From Semisulcospira habei (lineage: Eukaryota; Mollusca; Gastropoda; Semisulcospiridae), in contig BTPG01000004.1 of the NCBI GenBank assembly GCA_036245525.1, forward strand, positions 157,318,158-157,382,157: a DNA stretch of 64,000 nucleotides, read 5' to 3'. How positions within the stretch are numbered: position 1 is the first letter of the stretch; every line of letters begins with the position of its first letter. This document shows, one piece after another, positions 1 to 11,107 of this stretch. The translations under genes were made by a program, and so were the position numbers. Under the pieces are notes generated by a model, which saw nothing but the letters and a program-made list of their open reading frames with translations, was not told where the DNA came from and did no database searches.

Positions 1-903
1 GACAGTGGGTTGTCAACAGTGGGCGCAAGAGATGAGCAGCAGCTTTTCCTGGGCTCTCAGGGCTCATGAGCCCAAAGTTAACAACCCACAGTCAAGTCAT
101 ACACTGCACAAACTACAAGCACGCAGTGATCAACAGAAACACATGACATACCTCCGACACCAAAACAAAGCAGGAACCGGCTGTAAGCACCTGAAACAGA
201 AAAACAATTCATCTTAATCTTGCATGTCATTTACAGACAATGTTGATAAAGCACAAAAATAAACGTTTCAATTCAGTTTATTGCAGACTTTTTAATATCT
301 ATCAACATTAAATTTGTTTACTTCTGCACAACAGTCAAATCCACTAACAATATGCCCTTATTTTGCATGGGCGACTGTACAACAAATGCCCTTATTTTAT
401 GTGGGTGACTGGACAACAAATGTAATCAACTTAAAACAGCAAGAAAGGACAATTTCTCATGAGCACCTGCATTTGCAGGGGCTCTTGAGAACTCGTGCCT
501 CTGTAGCGAGACTGGATAGAGCTGTTCTGTCTGAACTAAAAAGTATAAACCAAGAAAGAAAGGCAAAGCCCTTCTAGCAATATGCAGGAAATGACACCAT
601 TTGGTGTTGTGGGGTCCACTTCCTCCATACCTGAAAAATATACAAATATATGACATAAACAAATGTATGCTGCCGACGCTTTTCCTTCTACACTTACTTT
701 GAAAATCCACTTTTATAAAATTTCCATTAAAATAGTACAATTCAAAATTACATCAAATACAAGACTGCTAAGAATGAACACTTGCTAAATATAGGTGCCC
801 TTGACCTTTGATCAGCCAGCGCACAATAAAAAGGGATGTGAATCAAAATTTGACAGGAACAACTTCCAAATGAGCATCTGTACAAGGTTGTTATTTCCTG
901 TAG
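1..903. other. Intergenic sequence, no gene seen
   Basis: No open frame here resembles a protein I recognise, and none has convincing splice sites. The only structure I see is a partial short palindrome near 455-520 (CTCATGAG ... CTCTTGAGAA) that resembles the hairpin family better preserved at 11714-11778. Confidence 0.6.
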
Positions 904-1034
904 GATTTTGATTGTACATTGCTTAACATCCCGACAGCAACAAGGCTTTCTCAGAACGTGCCTGCACTGCTTGTGAAAAAACAACAACAACAAAAAACAA
1001 CAACAACAGAATATTGAATGTGGTAAACGGTATT
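904..1034 (-). repeat. SINE-like interspersed repeat, copy 1
   Basis: This stretch matches copies at 10153-10369 and 10914-11107, and a short piece in opposite orientation at 35545-35592. The shared core is TGTACATTGCTTAAC followed by cccgacagcaacaag and a run of A. Read on the minus strand, the element ends in GTCGGGACGTTAAGC, a common 3' end of short repeats in mollusc genomes. This copy stops soon after the A-rich part. Confidence 0.6.
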
Positions 1035-1397
1035 CATGGGGGTTTACATCTTGAAATGCTTGCTTTGAAATGCCAGTTCCAATACAGATAATCATGTCCT
1101 AATGGGCTCCATCATCATGCGTCTTTTAGCATGGCCATGCTCACCATTATCTACAAGAAGGAGGTTGCTTCGACGCAGTTAGCGTTACAGACTGGCGTTT
1201 CATGGCAGTGTGGATCAAATTGCTTTTGAAAACAATATAAATTCAAGGCTAAAGATTCACAGCCGCCCAACAGTAACTAACACCCAGCAATAGGTACACA
1301 TCTTCACAGTCCACGCAATTCACCACGATCTATGCCTCTTGTAGCTGGCGTTTTCCTTCTCCCCAGTCAAAGGGTTAATTACAAACAACATCTTATT
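1035..1397. other. Intergenic sequence, nothing recognised
   Basis: About 360 bp between a SINE-like copy and the 86-bp satellite. I see no coding signal. Confidence 0.5.
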
Positions 1398-2342
1398 GCA
1401 ATGCCACATTCCTTCCTCACAAACCAGATAGGCGAGGCTAGCGCTAGTAGAACAGTACAGATGCCAAGTGCAATTACTCGCATGCAATGCCACATTCCTT
1501 CCTCACAAACCAGATAGGCGAGGCTAGTGCTGGTAGAACAGTACACATGCCAAGTGCAATTACTCGCATGCAATGCCACATTTCTTCCTCACAAACCAGA
1601 TAGGCGAGGCTAGCGCTGGTAGAACAGTACTGGATGCCAAGTGCAATTACTCGCATGCAATGCCACATTCCTTCCTCACAAACCAGATAGGTGAGGCTAG
1701 CGCTGGTAGAACAGTACAGATGCCAAGTGCAATTACTCGCATGCAATGCCACATTCCTTACTCACAAACCAGATAGGCGAGGCTAGCGCTGGTAGAACAG
1801 TACAGATGCCAAGTGAAATTACTCGCATGCAATGCCACATTCCTTCCTCACAAACCAGATAGGCGAGGCTAGTGCTGGTAGAACAGTACACATGCCAAGT
1901 GCAATTACTCGCATGCAATGCCACATTTCTTCCTCACAAACCAGATAGGCGAGGCTAGTGCTGGTAGAACAGTACACATGCCAAGTGCAAAATACTCGCA
2001 TGCAATGCCACATTCCTTCCTCACAAACCAGATAGGTGAGGCTAGCGCTGGTAGAACAGTACAGATGCCAAGTGCAATTACTCGCATGCAATGCCACATT
2101 CCTTACTCACAAACCAGATAGGCGAGGCTAGCGCTGGTAGAACAGTACAGATGCCAAGTGCAACTACTCGCATGCAATGCCACATTCCTTACTCACAAAC
2201 CAGATAGGCGAGGCTAGCGCTGGTAGAACAGTACAGATGCCAAGTGCAATTACTCGCATGCAATGCCACATTCCTTACTCACAAACCAGATAGGCGAGGC
2301 TAGCGCTGGTAGAACAGTCCACATGCCAAGTGCAATTACTCG
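1398..2342. repeat. 86-bp tandem satellite, about 11 copies
   Basis: An 86-bp unit starting GCAATGCCACATTCCTTCCT repeats about eleven times head to tail, with few differences between units (for example attcctt/atttctt and gctagcgc/gctagtgc). Long open frames on both strands are by-products of the near-codon-neutral unit and not genes. The last unit breaks at about 2342, where unique sequence begins. Confidence 0.93.
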
Positions 2343-2740
2343 CGCTGGAATCCCTTTGTTCTTTACCCGTGTATTTGTTCACGGGCTGGAAATTGGGTAC
2401 CGATTGCAGGGGGCAGGGGATCTAACTGGATGACCAGTGCTGAGTAATTCCCCTTGGTATCTGTACACATTCCTTACTCAGTCCTTCCTCTTTATTATCA
2501 ATTCATTCATACAGTACTTTCAACTTCCTCCTATATTAATCATTCGTAGAAAGCAGTTTCTGGATATTATGCATCATATCGGCTGCAGCTCACCGCGAAT
2601 GAATTAAAGGTGGCGGTCAAATTTTGCTGGCAGGAGTCATGTTAGCCCATAAATACTGAGGCTAAAAGCTTCAAATTTGTACACTGCCATATGAAGCTAC
2701 ATTATAGTACTTACAGATAAGGATGTAGACCAATGGCTTT
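2343..2740. other. Unique intergenic sequence
   Basis: About 400 bp between the satellite and a palindromic hairpin. No coding exon or RNA gene is recognisable. Confidence 0.5.
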
Positions 2741-2810
2741 AGTTCAAGGGTGGTGCCAGAATAGCTTGGCGGCTAGAGGCGCCAAGCTATTCTGGCACTA
2801 CCCTTGAACT
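2741..2810. repeat. Palindromic hairpin repeat, family P, copy 1
   Basis: A 70-bp inverted repeat that pairs along almost its full length: arms AGTTCAAGGGTGGTGCCAGA and the complement, with AATAGCTTGGC/GCCAAGCTATT toward the centre and almost no loop. The same palindrome recurs at 34861-34950, 36019-36112, 39431-39526, 39617-39712, 39803-39898 and 40095-40165, so it is a mobile or duplicated foldback family. Confidence 0.88.
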
Positions 2811-4036
2811 ATTTTAGTTAAGCTTATTTCACACACTCGTGTATTCTGAATGATAAGGGTTAAGGAAAAATACCACGTTTGTTGACTTTGCTGCTCTGCT
2901 ATCCAGAAAAAAACGTTTATTCCACGTTACGCGCTAGTACCGTGGAGTGATTCTGCTCTTCCCAGCAGCGTTTGGTCAGTTGGGCCAGAGATAATGTGAA
3001 CCATATCAAGAACAACATAACCAGTGACGCTGATAGTCATAAACAAATCTACAAGGAATATTTTGCAATTTAAATCAAACGATTCAATGCAGTGCACACA
3101 AACGAGCATCACAAACAAGGCGAGTGTTCTTCAGACTTGTACAGATACACGCAGCAAATGAAGTTAGCGCATGATGCGGCAAGTCTACAGCGCTAACTAC
3201 ATTGGCATTATACAGATTTATGGCGAACGTAACTCAGCTATGTTTGTCCTGCAGGAATCACGGCGACAAAACGCGCTACCGACAGCCAAAGGGAGATCTG
3301 TATAATGCAAATGCAGTACATGCTTGAGACGTGACACACAGTATGTGGCAATACGCTGTTTAGAAACAAACCTAAGCGTCAGTTGATTTTCCAGTGTTGG
3401 TGTTATTCACAAAAATGACAACCACGCACATCCTTAGAGGCGCCAGGCTAATCTGGTGCTAGCTTTGAGCTGTCACGGTAACACCCTAGCTTGGCGAATC
3501 CCAGTGTGATCTGGGGCTGCCCTTCAACTGTCACGGTCCAGCTATCTGCCGCTGTAGTTTATCAGCTGTGAATGAGTTAGTGTTGTGTACTTACTATTGC
3601 AGGAAATACAAATAATAATGAAAGACAAGGCAGCTTGGGCCAAGTCCTGAAATCTGAAGGTGGACGTCATTACACGTCATAAGTCTGACATGACAATGTA
3701 ATGCCGCGTCTTAATATCCCGAAGTTACACTTTGCAAAGAGCCCAAAAGGCACATCCGGCGACTTCAGCGAATCTACTTTGGTCCCTTTGGCGAAGATAT
3801 GGAAGGCGTTGTTCAGTGAAATCACATCTCAGTTACTGCCGGGGAATCACCTTTAGCGACTCTTTTGTGTGATTTGTGGGATAGTCAGTTATGTAGTGTT
3901 TAAAAGATGGAATACGACTGATGCAGGATACAAAAGTTAAACAGCCAGGGCCAAGGGCTATCTACAGTCGGTTTACAGATGCTTTCGACTGGGAGATCAG
4001 GCAACAGCGTTACACCGCCAGATACAAAAAGGATAT
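2811..4036. other. Intergenic sequence with degraded family-P pieces
   Basis: No gene is recognised. Around 3434-3540 two diverged stretches (gaggcgccaggctaatctgg and cttggcgaatcccagtgtga) look like decayed copies of the palindromic hairpin seen at 2741-2810. Confidence 0.45.
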
Positions 4037-4295
4037 TAATAAAAATTAATTTTTCTCTAAAATGTATTTTTTCGAAAAATACTTACCGATGACATGACTA
4101 TCAGGAATAGTCTACTTGCTTACCAATTTTAGCCTAAGACCCGAAGGGTCCCCCCAGGAGGCTCTCGGGGATCCCTAACAGGGACGAGAGTAGCCTCCCC
4201 TGCCCATCCAGTCACGTGCCACGTGGTGCATCCTTTAGCCAGTTGTCTACGGAGCTACCAGCGGCAAGCGGGGAGGAGGGAGGGACCTCAGAGTC
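4037..4295 (-). repeat. DIRS right inverted terminal repeat
   Basis: The outer end (4037-4096, rich in A/T, ending cttaccgatgacatgac) is repeated in inverted form at 4296-4350. The inner portion 4084-4204 (tagcctaagacccgaagg, ccccaggaggctctcgggga) is the reverse complement of 10370-10490. Unequal repeats of this kind are usual for DIRS. Confidence 0.82.
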
Positions 4296-4392
4296 ATGTC
4301 ATCGGTAAGTATTTTTTGAAAAAATACATTTTAGAGAAAAATTAATTTGTTTCCTCAAAACACATTACCGATGACATGACTATCAGGAAGAA
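4296..4392 (-). repeat. DIRS internal complementary region
   Basis: Two adjacent halves. 4296-4350 is the inverted copy of the element's right extremity (4037-4096). 4350-4392 (tttcctcaaaacacattacc, then gatgacatgactatcagg) is the inverted copy of its left extremity (about 10465-10508). In DIRS-1 this region templates joining of the two ends into a circle, so the arrangement supports both the family call and both boundaries. Confidence 0.82.
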
Positions 4393-4500
4393 TGTCAAAA
4401 AGGAGGAGGGTGCCGCACAATCCCTTCAGAAACCTCGTTCGGGACAAACCGGCCCGTCACTCCTAATCGCACACTCCCGACAATTTTAGCGAAGTGCAAC

Positions 4501-5570
4501 CTAAGGCGCCGAGGGCGCATGGAGGGAGTGCTGCGCCGCAGAAAAGTCACCCACCAGCGTAAGGTTGTCGCGCTGGACTGTCAGGGCGCGGAAGTAGAAG
4601 CGGGCGAAAGTAGATTCGGCCCGCCACCCCACTGCAGCCACAAAGTCCTTAACCGCACAGGCGCGGGCGAAGGCGAGACGTGCGGCTCTAGCGCGCACTT
4701 CATGGGCGCGGATCCTCAGTGCCTCGGCTCCCTGTGGGAGAGGTCGCGATAGGCGGACCGTAATACCCAGCGGAGCGAGGAGGACAACGTTTGGGCTGAG
4801 ATGTCGGTTCTGCCGGTGGTCAGCGGCAAAAAGAGACGAGACCTTCCCCTCCGCACGGACTTGGAGCGATGCAGGTAGATACGGAGTGCACGCACCGGAT
4901 CTTGCTGCCGAGTCTCCCGAGGAAGTCGGGCCCTGTAAGCGGCCGAATAGCGATGACCTGAGGCGCCGTCAAGAGAGACCTAGTCTGAGCGAGAAGGAAG
5001 GATCCGGGAGGAGCTGAACGGAGCCATCCACTCGGAACTGCAGGCAGGCGGGGCGATACGAGAGCGCAAGGAGCTCGCTGGCGCGGGGCGCCAAGGCGAG
5101 GGCCATCAGGAAGCAGGTCTCCGAGTCACTCCGTGAAGCGGGCCAGATGGAGCAGTTCAACGGTCCGAAGTCAGCCAGGGGAGGACCCAGGGAGGTCCCA
5201 GCGTGGAACAAGGGAGCGAGAGACCGGACGCTGCACGCCGAAACGCGCCAAAGGGTCAGGCAGGTCCTTGCAGGCACTGGGGTCGGGACGGTCGAGGTGA
5301 CGGTAGGCGTCGGCAATCAAGAGGGGCAGCCGCGGATCAAGAGGGGAGCCAAACCTTGGTCTTGGACGAGCCAGAGAAAGAAGTCCACGAGCTGAGGAGT
5401 CGTCAGGCCAATGGAGGAGAGGCGGCGGTCAGAGCACCAGGCACGAAGCACGCCACTATCCCTCGTAGACACGTCTGGTAGAAGGTCTGCGGGCTGAAGC
5501 GATAGCATCCGCTGCCGCACTCGAGAAGCCTCCAGCAGAGAGGGCTTGCCGCACAATTGCCAGGCGTGTA
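4501..5570 (-). pseudogene. DIRS tyrosine recombinase, broken
   Basis: Several minus-strand frames give pieces of a DIRS-type tyrosine recombinase. The N-terminal SAM-like part is near 5570-5450 (ASARRPSTRRVYEG) and continues in another frame (LTTPQLVDFFLWLVQDQGLA, 5400-5330). The core is at 5316-4969 (ETCFLMALALAPRASELLAL, containing the first catalytic Arg region). The C-terminal tail is at 4698-4501 (VGWRAESTFARFYFRALTV) with the presumed nucleophilic Tyr. The enzyme would integrate the circular DNA form. At least three frame changes separate the pieces, so no intact protein is made. The plus-strand frames over this interval are shadows. Confidence 0.8.
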
Positions 5571-5639
5571 GGAGAAGTCGCTCGGGGCAGGGGTGGAAGA
5601 GCGGCTGGCGGTGCTGCTTGAGCATCGTCCGCGGGGTGG

Positions 5640-6569
5640 GAAGAGGGAGGGTGAGCCCGTGGCGAGACTGAGAAGGTCGGTAGTCCACGATCCGGTCCAG
5701 GAGATCGGGCCACCAGGAGAAGGACTGCGTTGCAACCCCGGAGCTTGAGCAAGACTTGGGGACCAGGACCACCGGAGGGTAGGTGTAAGCGACCAGTCCG
5801 TCCCAAGGGATCAAAGCGCATCGACTGCCCAGGCCAGAGGGTCGGGAATCGGGGAGACGAAGAGGGGAAGCAGGAGGTTACACCTCGTGGCGAAGAGATC
5901 GATAAGGGGAGTCTCCCAACGAGCGCAGATCAGGCAAAGGATGTCCCGGCGTAGGGTCCAATCCATGTGAAGAAGCTGACCCCGTCGCGAGAGGTAGTCT
6001 GCCAGGACGTTCAGGTGACCTGGACTGTGACGGGCTCGGAGGGAGATGTCACGGTCCTCGCACCAGCGAAGGGGTAGATAGAGGAGGAAGCAGAGGACGG
6101 GAGAGCGGGTTCCTCCCTGCTTCTGTAGGTAGGCCACGACTGTGGAGCTGTCAGAGAGGACGAGGAGGTCCTGTGCCCGAAGGTCGGATCCCAAGCGCAG
6201 AGGGCCTGCCAAACTGCATACAGTCCCAGCGGTTGACGTGCCGCGAAGTCAGGTTCGCGGGCCAGTGGCCGGCCATCGAGCGAAAACTCGGAAGAAGGTG
6301 AGCGCCCCAACCGTCGAGACTGGCATCGACGCAGAGAGAGAGAGACAGGCAGTGGCGAGGTCAGGGGGAACCCGGAGCCGAGCCAAGAATGTCTGTCCTG
6401 CGAAGCAGATGGGCCTCAGCACAGGAGAGACCGGCACCAGGGTAGAGAGATCGCCGGAGGACGGTCTCCAGTGGAGGAGAAGATGCAGTTGGAGAGAATG
6501 GAAATACAGAAGACCGAGGGGAAGGAGATCAGCCGCCGCACTCATCAAGACGAGGAGCTGGAGCCACAC
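5640..6569 (-). pseudogene. DIRS RNase H and linker domain, broken
   Basis: Minus-strand frames show RNase H-like pieces typical of DIRS. 6569-6249 has a degraded start (ATACLSLSASMPVSTVGA). 6212-5811 has VLSDSSTVVAYLQKQGG, SPGHLNVLADYLSRRGQ and WETPLIDLFATRCN, and 5814 onward has WDGLVAYTYPPVVLVPK. That order (aspartate strand, HLNVLAD, LIDLFATRCN, AYTYPP) is the one found after the reverse transcriptase in DIRS elements. The pieces lie in different frames, so the gene is dead. Confidence 0.82.
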
Positions 6570-6599
6570 TCAGGCGGGGACCGCCGCGTCCTCAGCTAC

Positions 6600-7380
6600 C
6601 CACGGGCTAGAATGGCAAGTTCTGGATCCGAGGCTCGGGAAGACGCAACAAGTTGCGGTCGGTCACAAAATCCATCCCCAGGTGAACCAGTGGCGAGAGG
6701 GCGAGAGGTCGGACTGTTGGCATTGACCAGGGCGACCAGGCGAGAAAAACGGAGGAGAAGAACATCCCTGCCCTACGAAGAGAGACCAACGACTGATTCC
6801 GCAGAAGCAGGTCGTCTAAGGAGGAGATCGGCTGGAGGAAGATCGAAGGGCTCGGGCAACCACGGCAACCACGATCCGCGGAAGGACCCAGGGCTGAGGG
6901 AGAGACCACACAGGAGAGGCCGAACTGGAAACGGTCCCGTCGACGGCAAGCGAAGGCAACGGCGGGGGGTGTAGAAGCATCGGGCAGATCCAGGCTGGCG
7001 GCGATGACCATGGGCTGAAGGCGACGCGAAGGGTCCGAGGCGGGGGGAGTCGTGCCGAGCGATGAGCACCATCGCAACCTCCCTAAGAAGAGCGGAGACC
7101 TGCGCGCGAAGGGTGAGGGCCTTGGTCCGAACGGGCGGGAACTCAGTCCGCAAGGGTGGCGCTGGGCCCACGGGCCTAGAAGGGTTCCTTCAGAGACTGC
7201 CAGGCAGGGCCGAAGGGCGCGGGTACCCACAGGAGCATGGTAGAGCTGCGACGGCGCATCAGGGGGGGGGGGGGGAAGGCCAGGGAAGGAAGCCAGTCCG
7301 CCACGAACGAAGGAAGGCGAGGGGGCGGAGGGTCCGAAGCCACGCGGAAGATCCGCTTGAGCTGGGAAGAGTTGCCGCAA
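6600..7380 (-). pseudogene. DIRS reverse transcriptase, broken
   Basis: Pieces of a DIRS-type reverse transcriptase are visible in several minus frames: FPPVRTKALTLRAQVSALLR at about 7140-7080, ahead of the fingers region, and PLVHLGMDFVTDRNLLRLPE near 6690-6620, after the palm. I do not see an undamaged YxDD catalytic motif; that stretch is shifted between frames. The position directly before the RNase H block fits a DIRS pol frame. Function is lost. Confidence 0.65.
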
Positions 7381-7965
7381 GCACGAGCGCCGGCGGAACT
7401 ACCGGAGGCAGCGGGCACGAAGGGGAGCGAGTGGCCGGCGAACCAAGGAGCTGAAGGCGAAGACAACACCAGCAGGCCAGCGGCGAACGGGAGGACCATG
7501 TCAGCGGCGGAACTCGTTGGAGGGGCAGAAGAGCGTCTACAAGGCAGCAGCATCCTCTGAGTGGTGGCAAAGCGCGAAGAGACGGGCCTCGTTGCTCCAA
7601 GGCGCGTAGAGCCCACCACGAGGAGGGACAGGGCAGCAGGACGCCGAGTCATCCACCGGAGAGGGTCGGGGAGACGCTGGAGGCGAAGGGTGCTGAGAGC
7701 GGGGAAGACGGATGTCCCGAGGAGAACGACAGCGCCGAGCACAAGGTGAAGGTCGACCGGGACACAGGAGGGAGTCGAGCGGGCGGGCGACGAACGCCGC
7801 AACTATCCAGGCGACAAGGGCTAAGACGTCGATCCCCTCTAGCACTGGGTGTACCCAAAGGGCACCCATCCAAGTGCTAACCGAGCGCGAAATGCTTAAC
7901 TTTGGTGAACAGACGAGAACCGGTGAAAACAACGTGGAAAGGCTGTAGGGAAGCAGATGGGCCAC
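7381..7965 (-). pseudogene. Probable DIRS gag remnant
   Basis: Upstream of the reverse transcriptase, several overlapping minus-strand frames (7802-7176, 7965-7537) encode Ser/Pro/Arg-rich sequence with scattered cysteines. Position and composition suggest the remains of a DIRS gag-like frame. I cannot identify a conserved gag motif, and part of the openness comes simply from high GC content. Confidence 0.35.
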
Positions 7966-8089
7966 AGCACAGGCGCCAGGGAAAACGGCCCGAAGTCCCG
8001 AGGCATATGAAAGACAATCCAGACGCAGTGCCCGAGGCTCAAGGATGGGGCACGTAGCTGGCTGGGGGACTCGACGAAGGAGTCAGCGA

Positions 8090-9145
8090 GTTGGAAGGCC
8101 GACTAGGGTACTAACCAGCGAAGGGTCGCGGTGCCCGGGGCTCAAGGAGGGGGGCACAAAGCGTCTTGGCGACTCGCCGTCGGAGTCAGCGGGCCCAGAG
8201 ACTGAGGCCGAAGCGCCGAAGTGAGAACGAAGGCGACAAGGTCGTGGTGCCTGGCTCAAGAAGGGGGGCACATAGTCGGCTTGACGACTCGCCGTAGGAG
8301 TCAGCGGATTTAACAGCTGGGGCCGAAAGGCTGATGCGTGGACTAAATGGCGACAGGGGTCGCGGTGCCCAGGGCACAAGGCGGAGGCACGTAGCGGCTC
8401 GGCGACTCGCCGGAGGAGTCAGCAGGCTTAGGAGGGGCCGCGAGGTCAACTCGTCTACAAAAAGGCGACAAGGTCACAGTGCCCGGGGCTCAAGGAGGGG
8501 GGCATGGGGCCGGCTTGGCGACTCGCCGGAGGAGTCAGTGGCTTAGAAGGTCCGAAGGCCGACGCGTAAACTAATTAGCGACAAAGTCGCGGTGCCCGAG
8601 GCTCAAGGAGGGGGGCATGTAGCCGGCTTGGCGACTTGCCGGAGGAGTCAGGGGGCTTAGAAGTAGGGCCGAAGGCCGATGCGTAAAATAATTAGCGACA
8701 AGGTCGCGGTGCCCGGGGCTCAAGGAGGAGGGCACGAAGCCGGCTTGGCGACTCGCCGGAGGAGTCAGCGGGCTTAGAAGTAGGGCCGAAGGCCGACGTG
8801 TAAACTAATTAGCGACAAGGTCGCGGTGCCCGGGGTTCAAGAAGGGGGGCACATAGCCGGCTTGGTGACTCGCCGGAGGGCTTAGGAGGGGTCGTGAGGC
8901 CAAGGCATCAACTTTTTTTTGTTTTTTGTATGTAACAGGCGACAAGGTCGCGGTGCCCGGGGCTCAAGGAGGGGGGCACTAAGCCAGCTAGCCGACTCGC
9001 CGGAGGAGTCAGCGGGCTAAAAGTTGGGCCGAAAGGCCGACGCGTGAACTAATGGCGACAAGGTCGCGGTGCCCGGGGCTCCAAGGAGGGGGGCACGTAG
9101 CCGGATTGGCGACTCGCTGGAGGAGTCAGCGGGCTTAACGCGTCT
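8090..9145. repeat. About 120-bp GC-rich tandem repeat inside the DIRS leader
   Basis: About nine diverged copies of a 115-125 bp unit containing ggtgcccggggctcaagga, then gccggcttggcgactcgccg and gaggagtcagcgggcttag. The copies differ in length and sequence, so the array is older than the satellite at 1398. It lies between the 5' end of the coding part and the left terminal repeat of the DIRS element. Confidence 0.85.
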
Positions 9146-9374
9146 ACGAATAGGCTACAAACTTACCAGGGATGCGAGGTGTGGGCTATCCCAAGTCCGA
9201 GGGGAGCTTGAACAATCCCACCGTGCCACGGGAGGTCCCAAGGAAGGCGGACAGTCGCGGGTCGCTCGCCGGTAGAAACACCAGAGTAGAGACCAAGAAC
9301 CTCCGGTCAAGAGGCGCAGCCAGCGCAGCCGATGACAGAGGAGCAGCCGGCACCCGGTCGACACACTGTGTGGC

Positions 9375-9928
9375 GGACACCAGGCCACTGGAAGTCGCCG
9401 TCCTGGGCAGGGGCGCACTTGGTAACTGCAACACATACCCATACATGAAAGGCGATGGGCGGCGGGTAACTAACGCCGCCAGTTAAAGCTCCGAAGTAAG
9501 TAACGAGCGAAACTCACCGTGAAAAGCGTAGAGAAAACAAACAGAAGTCCGAGCCAAGCACGACGTCCGGCCCAGCCGGGCGAGACGTGGGAAGTGGCCA
9601 AGACTTTACCTTTCCATGGCGGAACGGCAGAGTGACGAAGCACAAAGCACCGGACACTAGGTCACTGGAAGTCGCTGTACTGGGAAGAGGCGCACTAGGT
9701 AACTGCAGCTCATACCCAAACATGAAAGGCGACCGGCGGCGGGAAACGAACCCCGCCATTTAAAGCTTCGAAATTTAAGAAACACGCGAAACTCACCGTG
9801 AAATGCGGAGAGAAAACAACAGTAGCTCGAGCGAAGCCCGACGTCTGGCCCAGCCGGGCGAGACGTAGGAAGCGGCCGAGACTTTACCTGTCCATGGCGG
9901 AATGGCAGGGTGACGCACAAACCACTGC
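9375..9928. repeat. Two-copy 277-bp tandem duplication
   Basis: The segment beginning ggacaccaggccactggaag at 9375 recurs at 9652 (ggacactaggtcactggaag) and is followed in both copies by gaaaggcgatgggcggcggg-like sequence and gcccagccgggcgagacgt. Both copies sit in the DIRS leader. Confidence 0.8.
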
Positions 9929-10152
9929 GCGACGGAAGCCTAGAAGGTTCCAGGGCCAGCAAACTGCACGAGGCACAGAAGCGGCCAGGCAGAGAAGGAG
10001 GCCACACAAGGAAGAGGAAGACGGAAGGCAAGGAGAAGGCAAGCTGGTGAGGAACGGTCGCACCGTACACAGTCTCCGTGAAGGTCGGGTCCGTAGGCTC
10101 TAGAAAACGCGTGCGTACGCTAACAGCGAAGTAGACAACTGGCTAAAGTTTA

Positions 10153-10369
10153 TGATTGATTGTACATTGCTTAACGTCCCGACAGCAACAAGGCTTTCTC
10201 AGGACGTGCCTGCACTGCTTGTGAAAAAATAAAAAATAAACAGAACAATGAATGTATGTCGCCAGCCGGTCAAATACGTTAAATAAACCTACGCCATGGG
10301 GCCTAAATAAAGCTAAGACCATTTAGCAACACACATCCAATATCAAGAGCTACAGGCAGTGCAGACAGT
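10153..10369 (-). repeat. SINE-like repeat, copy 2
   Basis: About 215 bp shared with 10914-11107, including gccagccggtcaaatacg and tccaatatcaagagctacag. It lies just inside the left terminal repeat of the DIRS element, so it either inserted into the element or marks its edge. On the minus strand it ends GTCGGGACGTTAAGC. Confidence 0.7.
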
Positions 10370-10508
10370 AGGCAGGGGAGGCTACTCTCGTCCCTGTTAG
10401 GGATCCCCAAGAGCCTCCTGGGGGGACCCTTCGGGTCTTAGGCTAAAATTGGTAAGCAAGTAGACTATTCCTGATAGTCATGTCATCGGTAGTGTGTTTT
10501 GAGGAAAC
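10370..10508 (-). repeat. DIRS left inverted terminal repeat
   Basis: Reverse complement of 4084-4204. It ends at 10508 with catcggtagtgtgttttgag then gaaac, the sequence mirrored in the internal complementary region at 4350-4392. This sets the outer boundary of the element. Confidence 0.85.
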
Positions 10509-10638
10509 AAACAGAGGGGCTTACACACGTATATAAAGGGATTATAGATACCTAGGTACCCATACGACAACAAAACAGAGGGGCTTACACACGTATATAC
10601 AGGGATTATAGATACCTAGGTACCCATACAACAACAAA
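10509..10638. repeat. 64-bp direct duplication beside the DIRS end
   Basis: The sequence acagaggggcttacacacgt starts at 10511 and again at 10575. The 64-bp units are nearly identical and lie directly outside the left DIRS terminus. Confidence 0.85.
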
Positions 10639-10913
10639 ACAAAAATGCGATAGTACATGCAGCATCGTCGAGAGCAAATTCGAACCGAACCGGCGTGCGA
10701 GGGTAGGCGCTGCAATATGGCGGCCCTCTGTGGACTGCGGGCAAAGAGAATGCTTCGACATATTAGTACGCAAGAGCTTGGCGAACATCGGACACTTCGG
10801 AATATTAATACGGCCTTAAGGAATAAGAGTTAGACTGTACTGTGAAGTGGGAGGGGATAGGGAGGGGCAGGGGGAGCGGGAAGGGGAGGGGGTGCGGAGA
10901 GGGGAGGTTGGTC

Positions 10914-11107
10914 GGTTGTACATAGCTTAACGTCCCGACAGCAACAAGACTTTCTCAGAACGTGTCTGCACTGCTTGTGAAAAAAAAAAAAAAAAAAATA
11001 AACGGAATATTGAATGTATGTCGCCAGCCGGTCTAATACGCTAAATAAACCTAAGACCATTTAGCAACACACATCCAATATCAAGAGCTACAGGCAGCGC
11101 AGTAAGT
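10914..11107 (-). repeat. SINE-like repeat, copy 3
   Basis: Matches the copy at 10153-10369 over its whole length, with a longer A run in the middle (10980-10999). Minus-strand end is GTCGGGACGTTAAGC. Confidence 0.7.

Larger units (their letters stand above)
4037..10508 (-). mobile_element. DIRS-type tyrosine-recombinase retrotransposon, degenerate
   Basis: Three things mark this as a DIRS element read on the minus strand. First, inverted terminal repeats: 4084-4204 is the reverse complement of about 10370-10490. Second, an internal complementary region at 4296-4392 matches, in inverted form, the outer ends of both terminal repeats, as in DIRS-1. Third, broken frames encode the diagnostic order reverse transcriptase, RNase H, tyrosine recombinase. 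The element is GC-rich compared with its flanks. It carries stops and frameshifts throughout, so it should be inactive. About 2.4 kb between the gag-like end and the left repeat (7.97-10.37 kb) is tandem repeats plus a SINE-like copy. Confidence 0.88.

Noticed and set aside
1379..2121. Several overlapping open frames on both strands
   Set aside because: They are translations of the 86-bp satellite, and peptides repeat with the unit.
4519..7948. Many plus-strand open frames in the GC-rich DIRS region
   Set aside because: They are antisense shadows of the degenerate minus-strand pol; only minus frames show conserved motifs.
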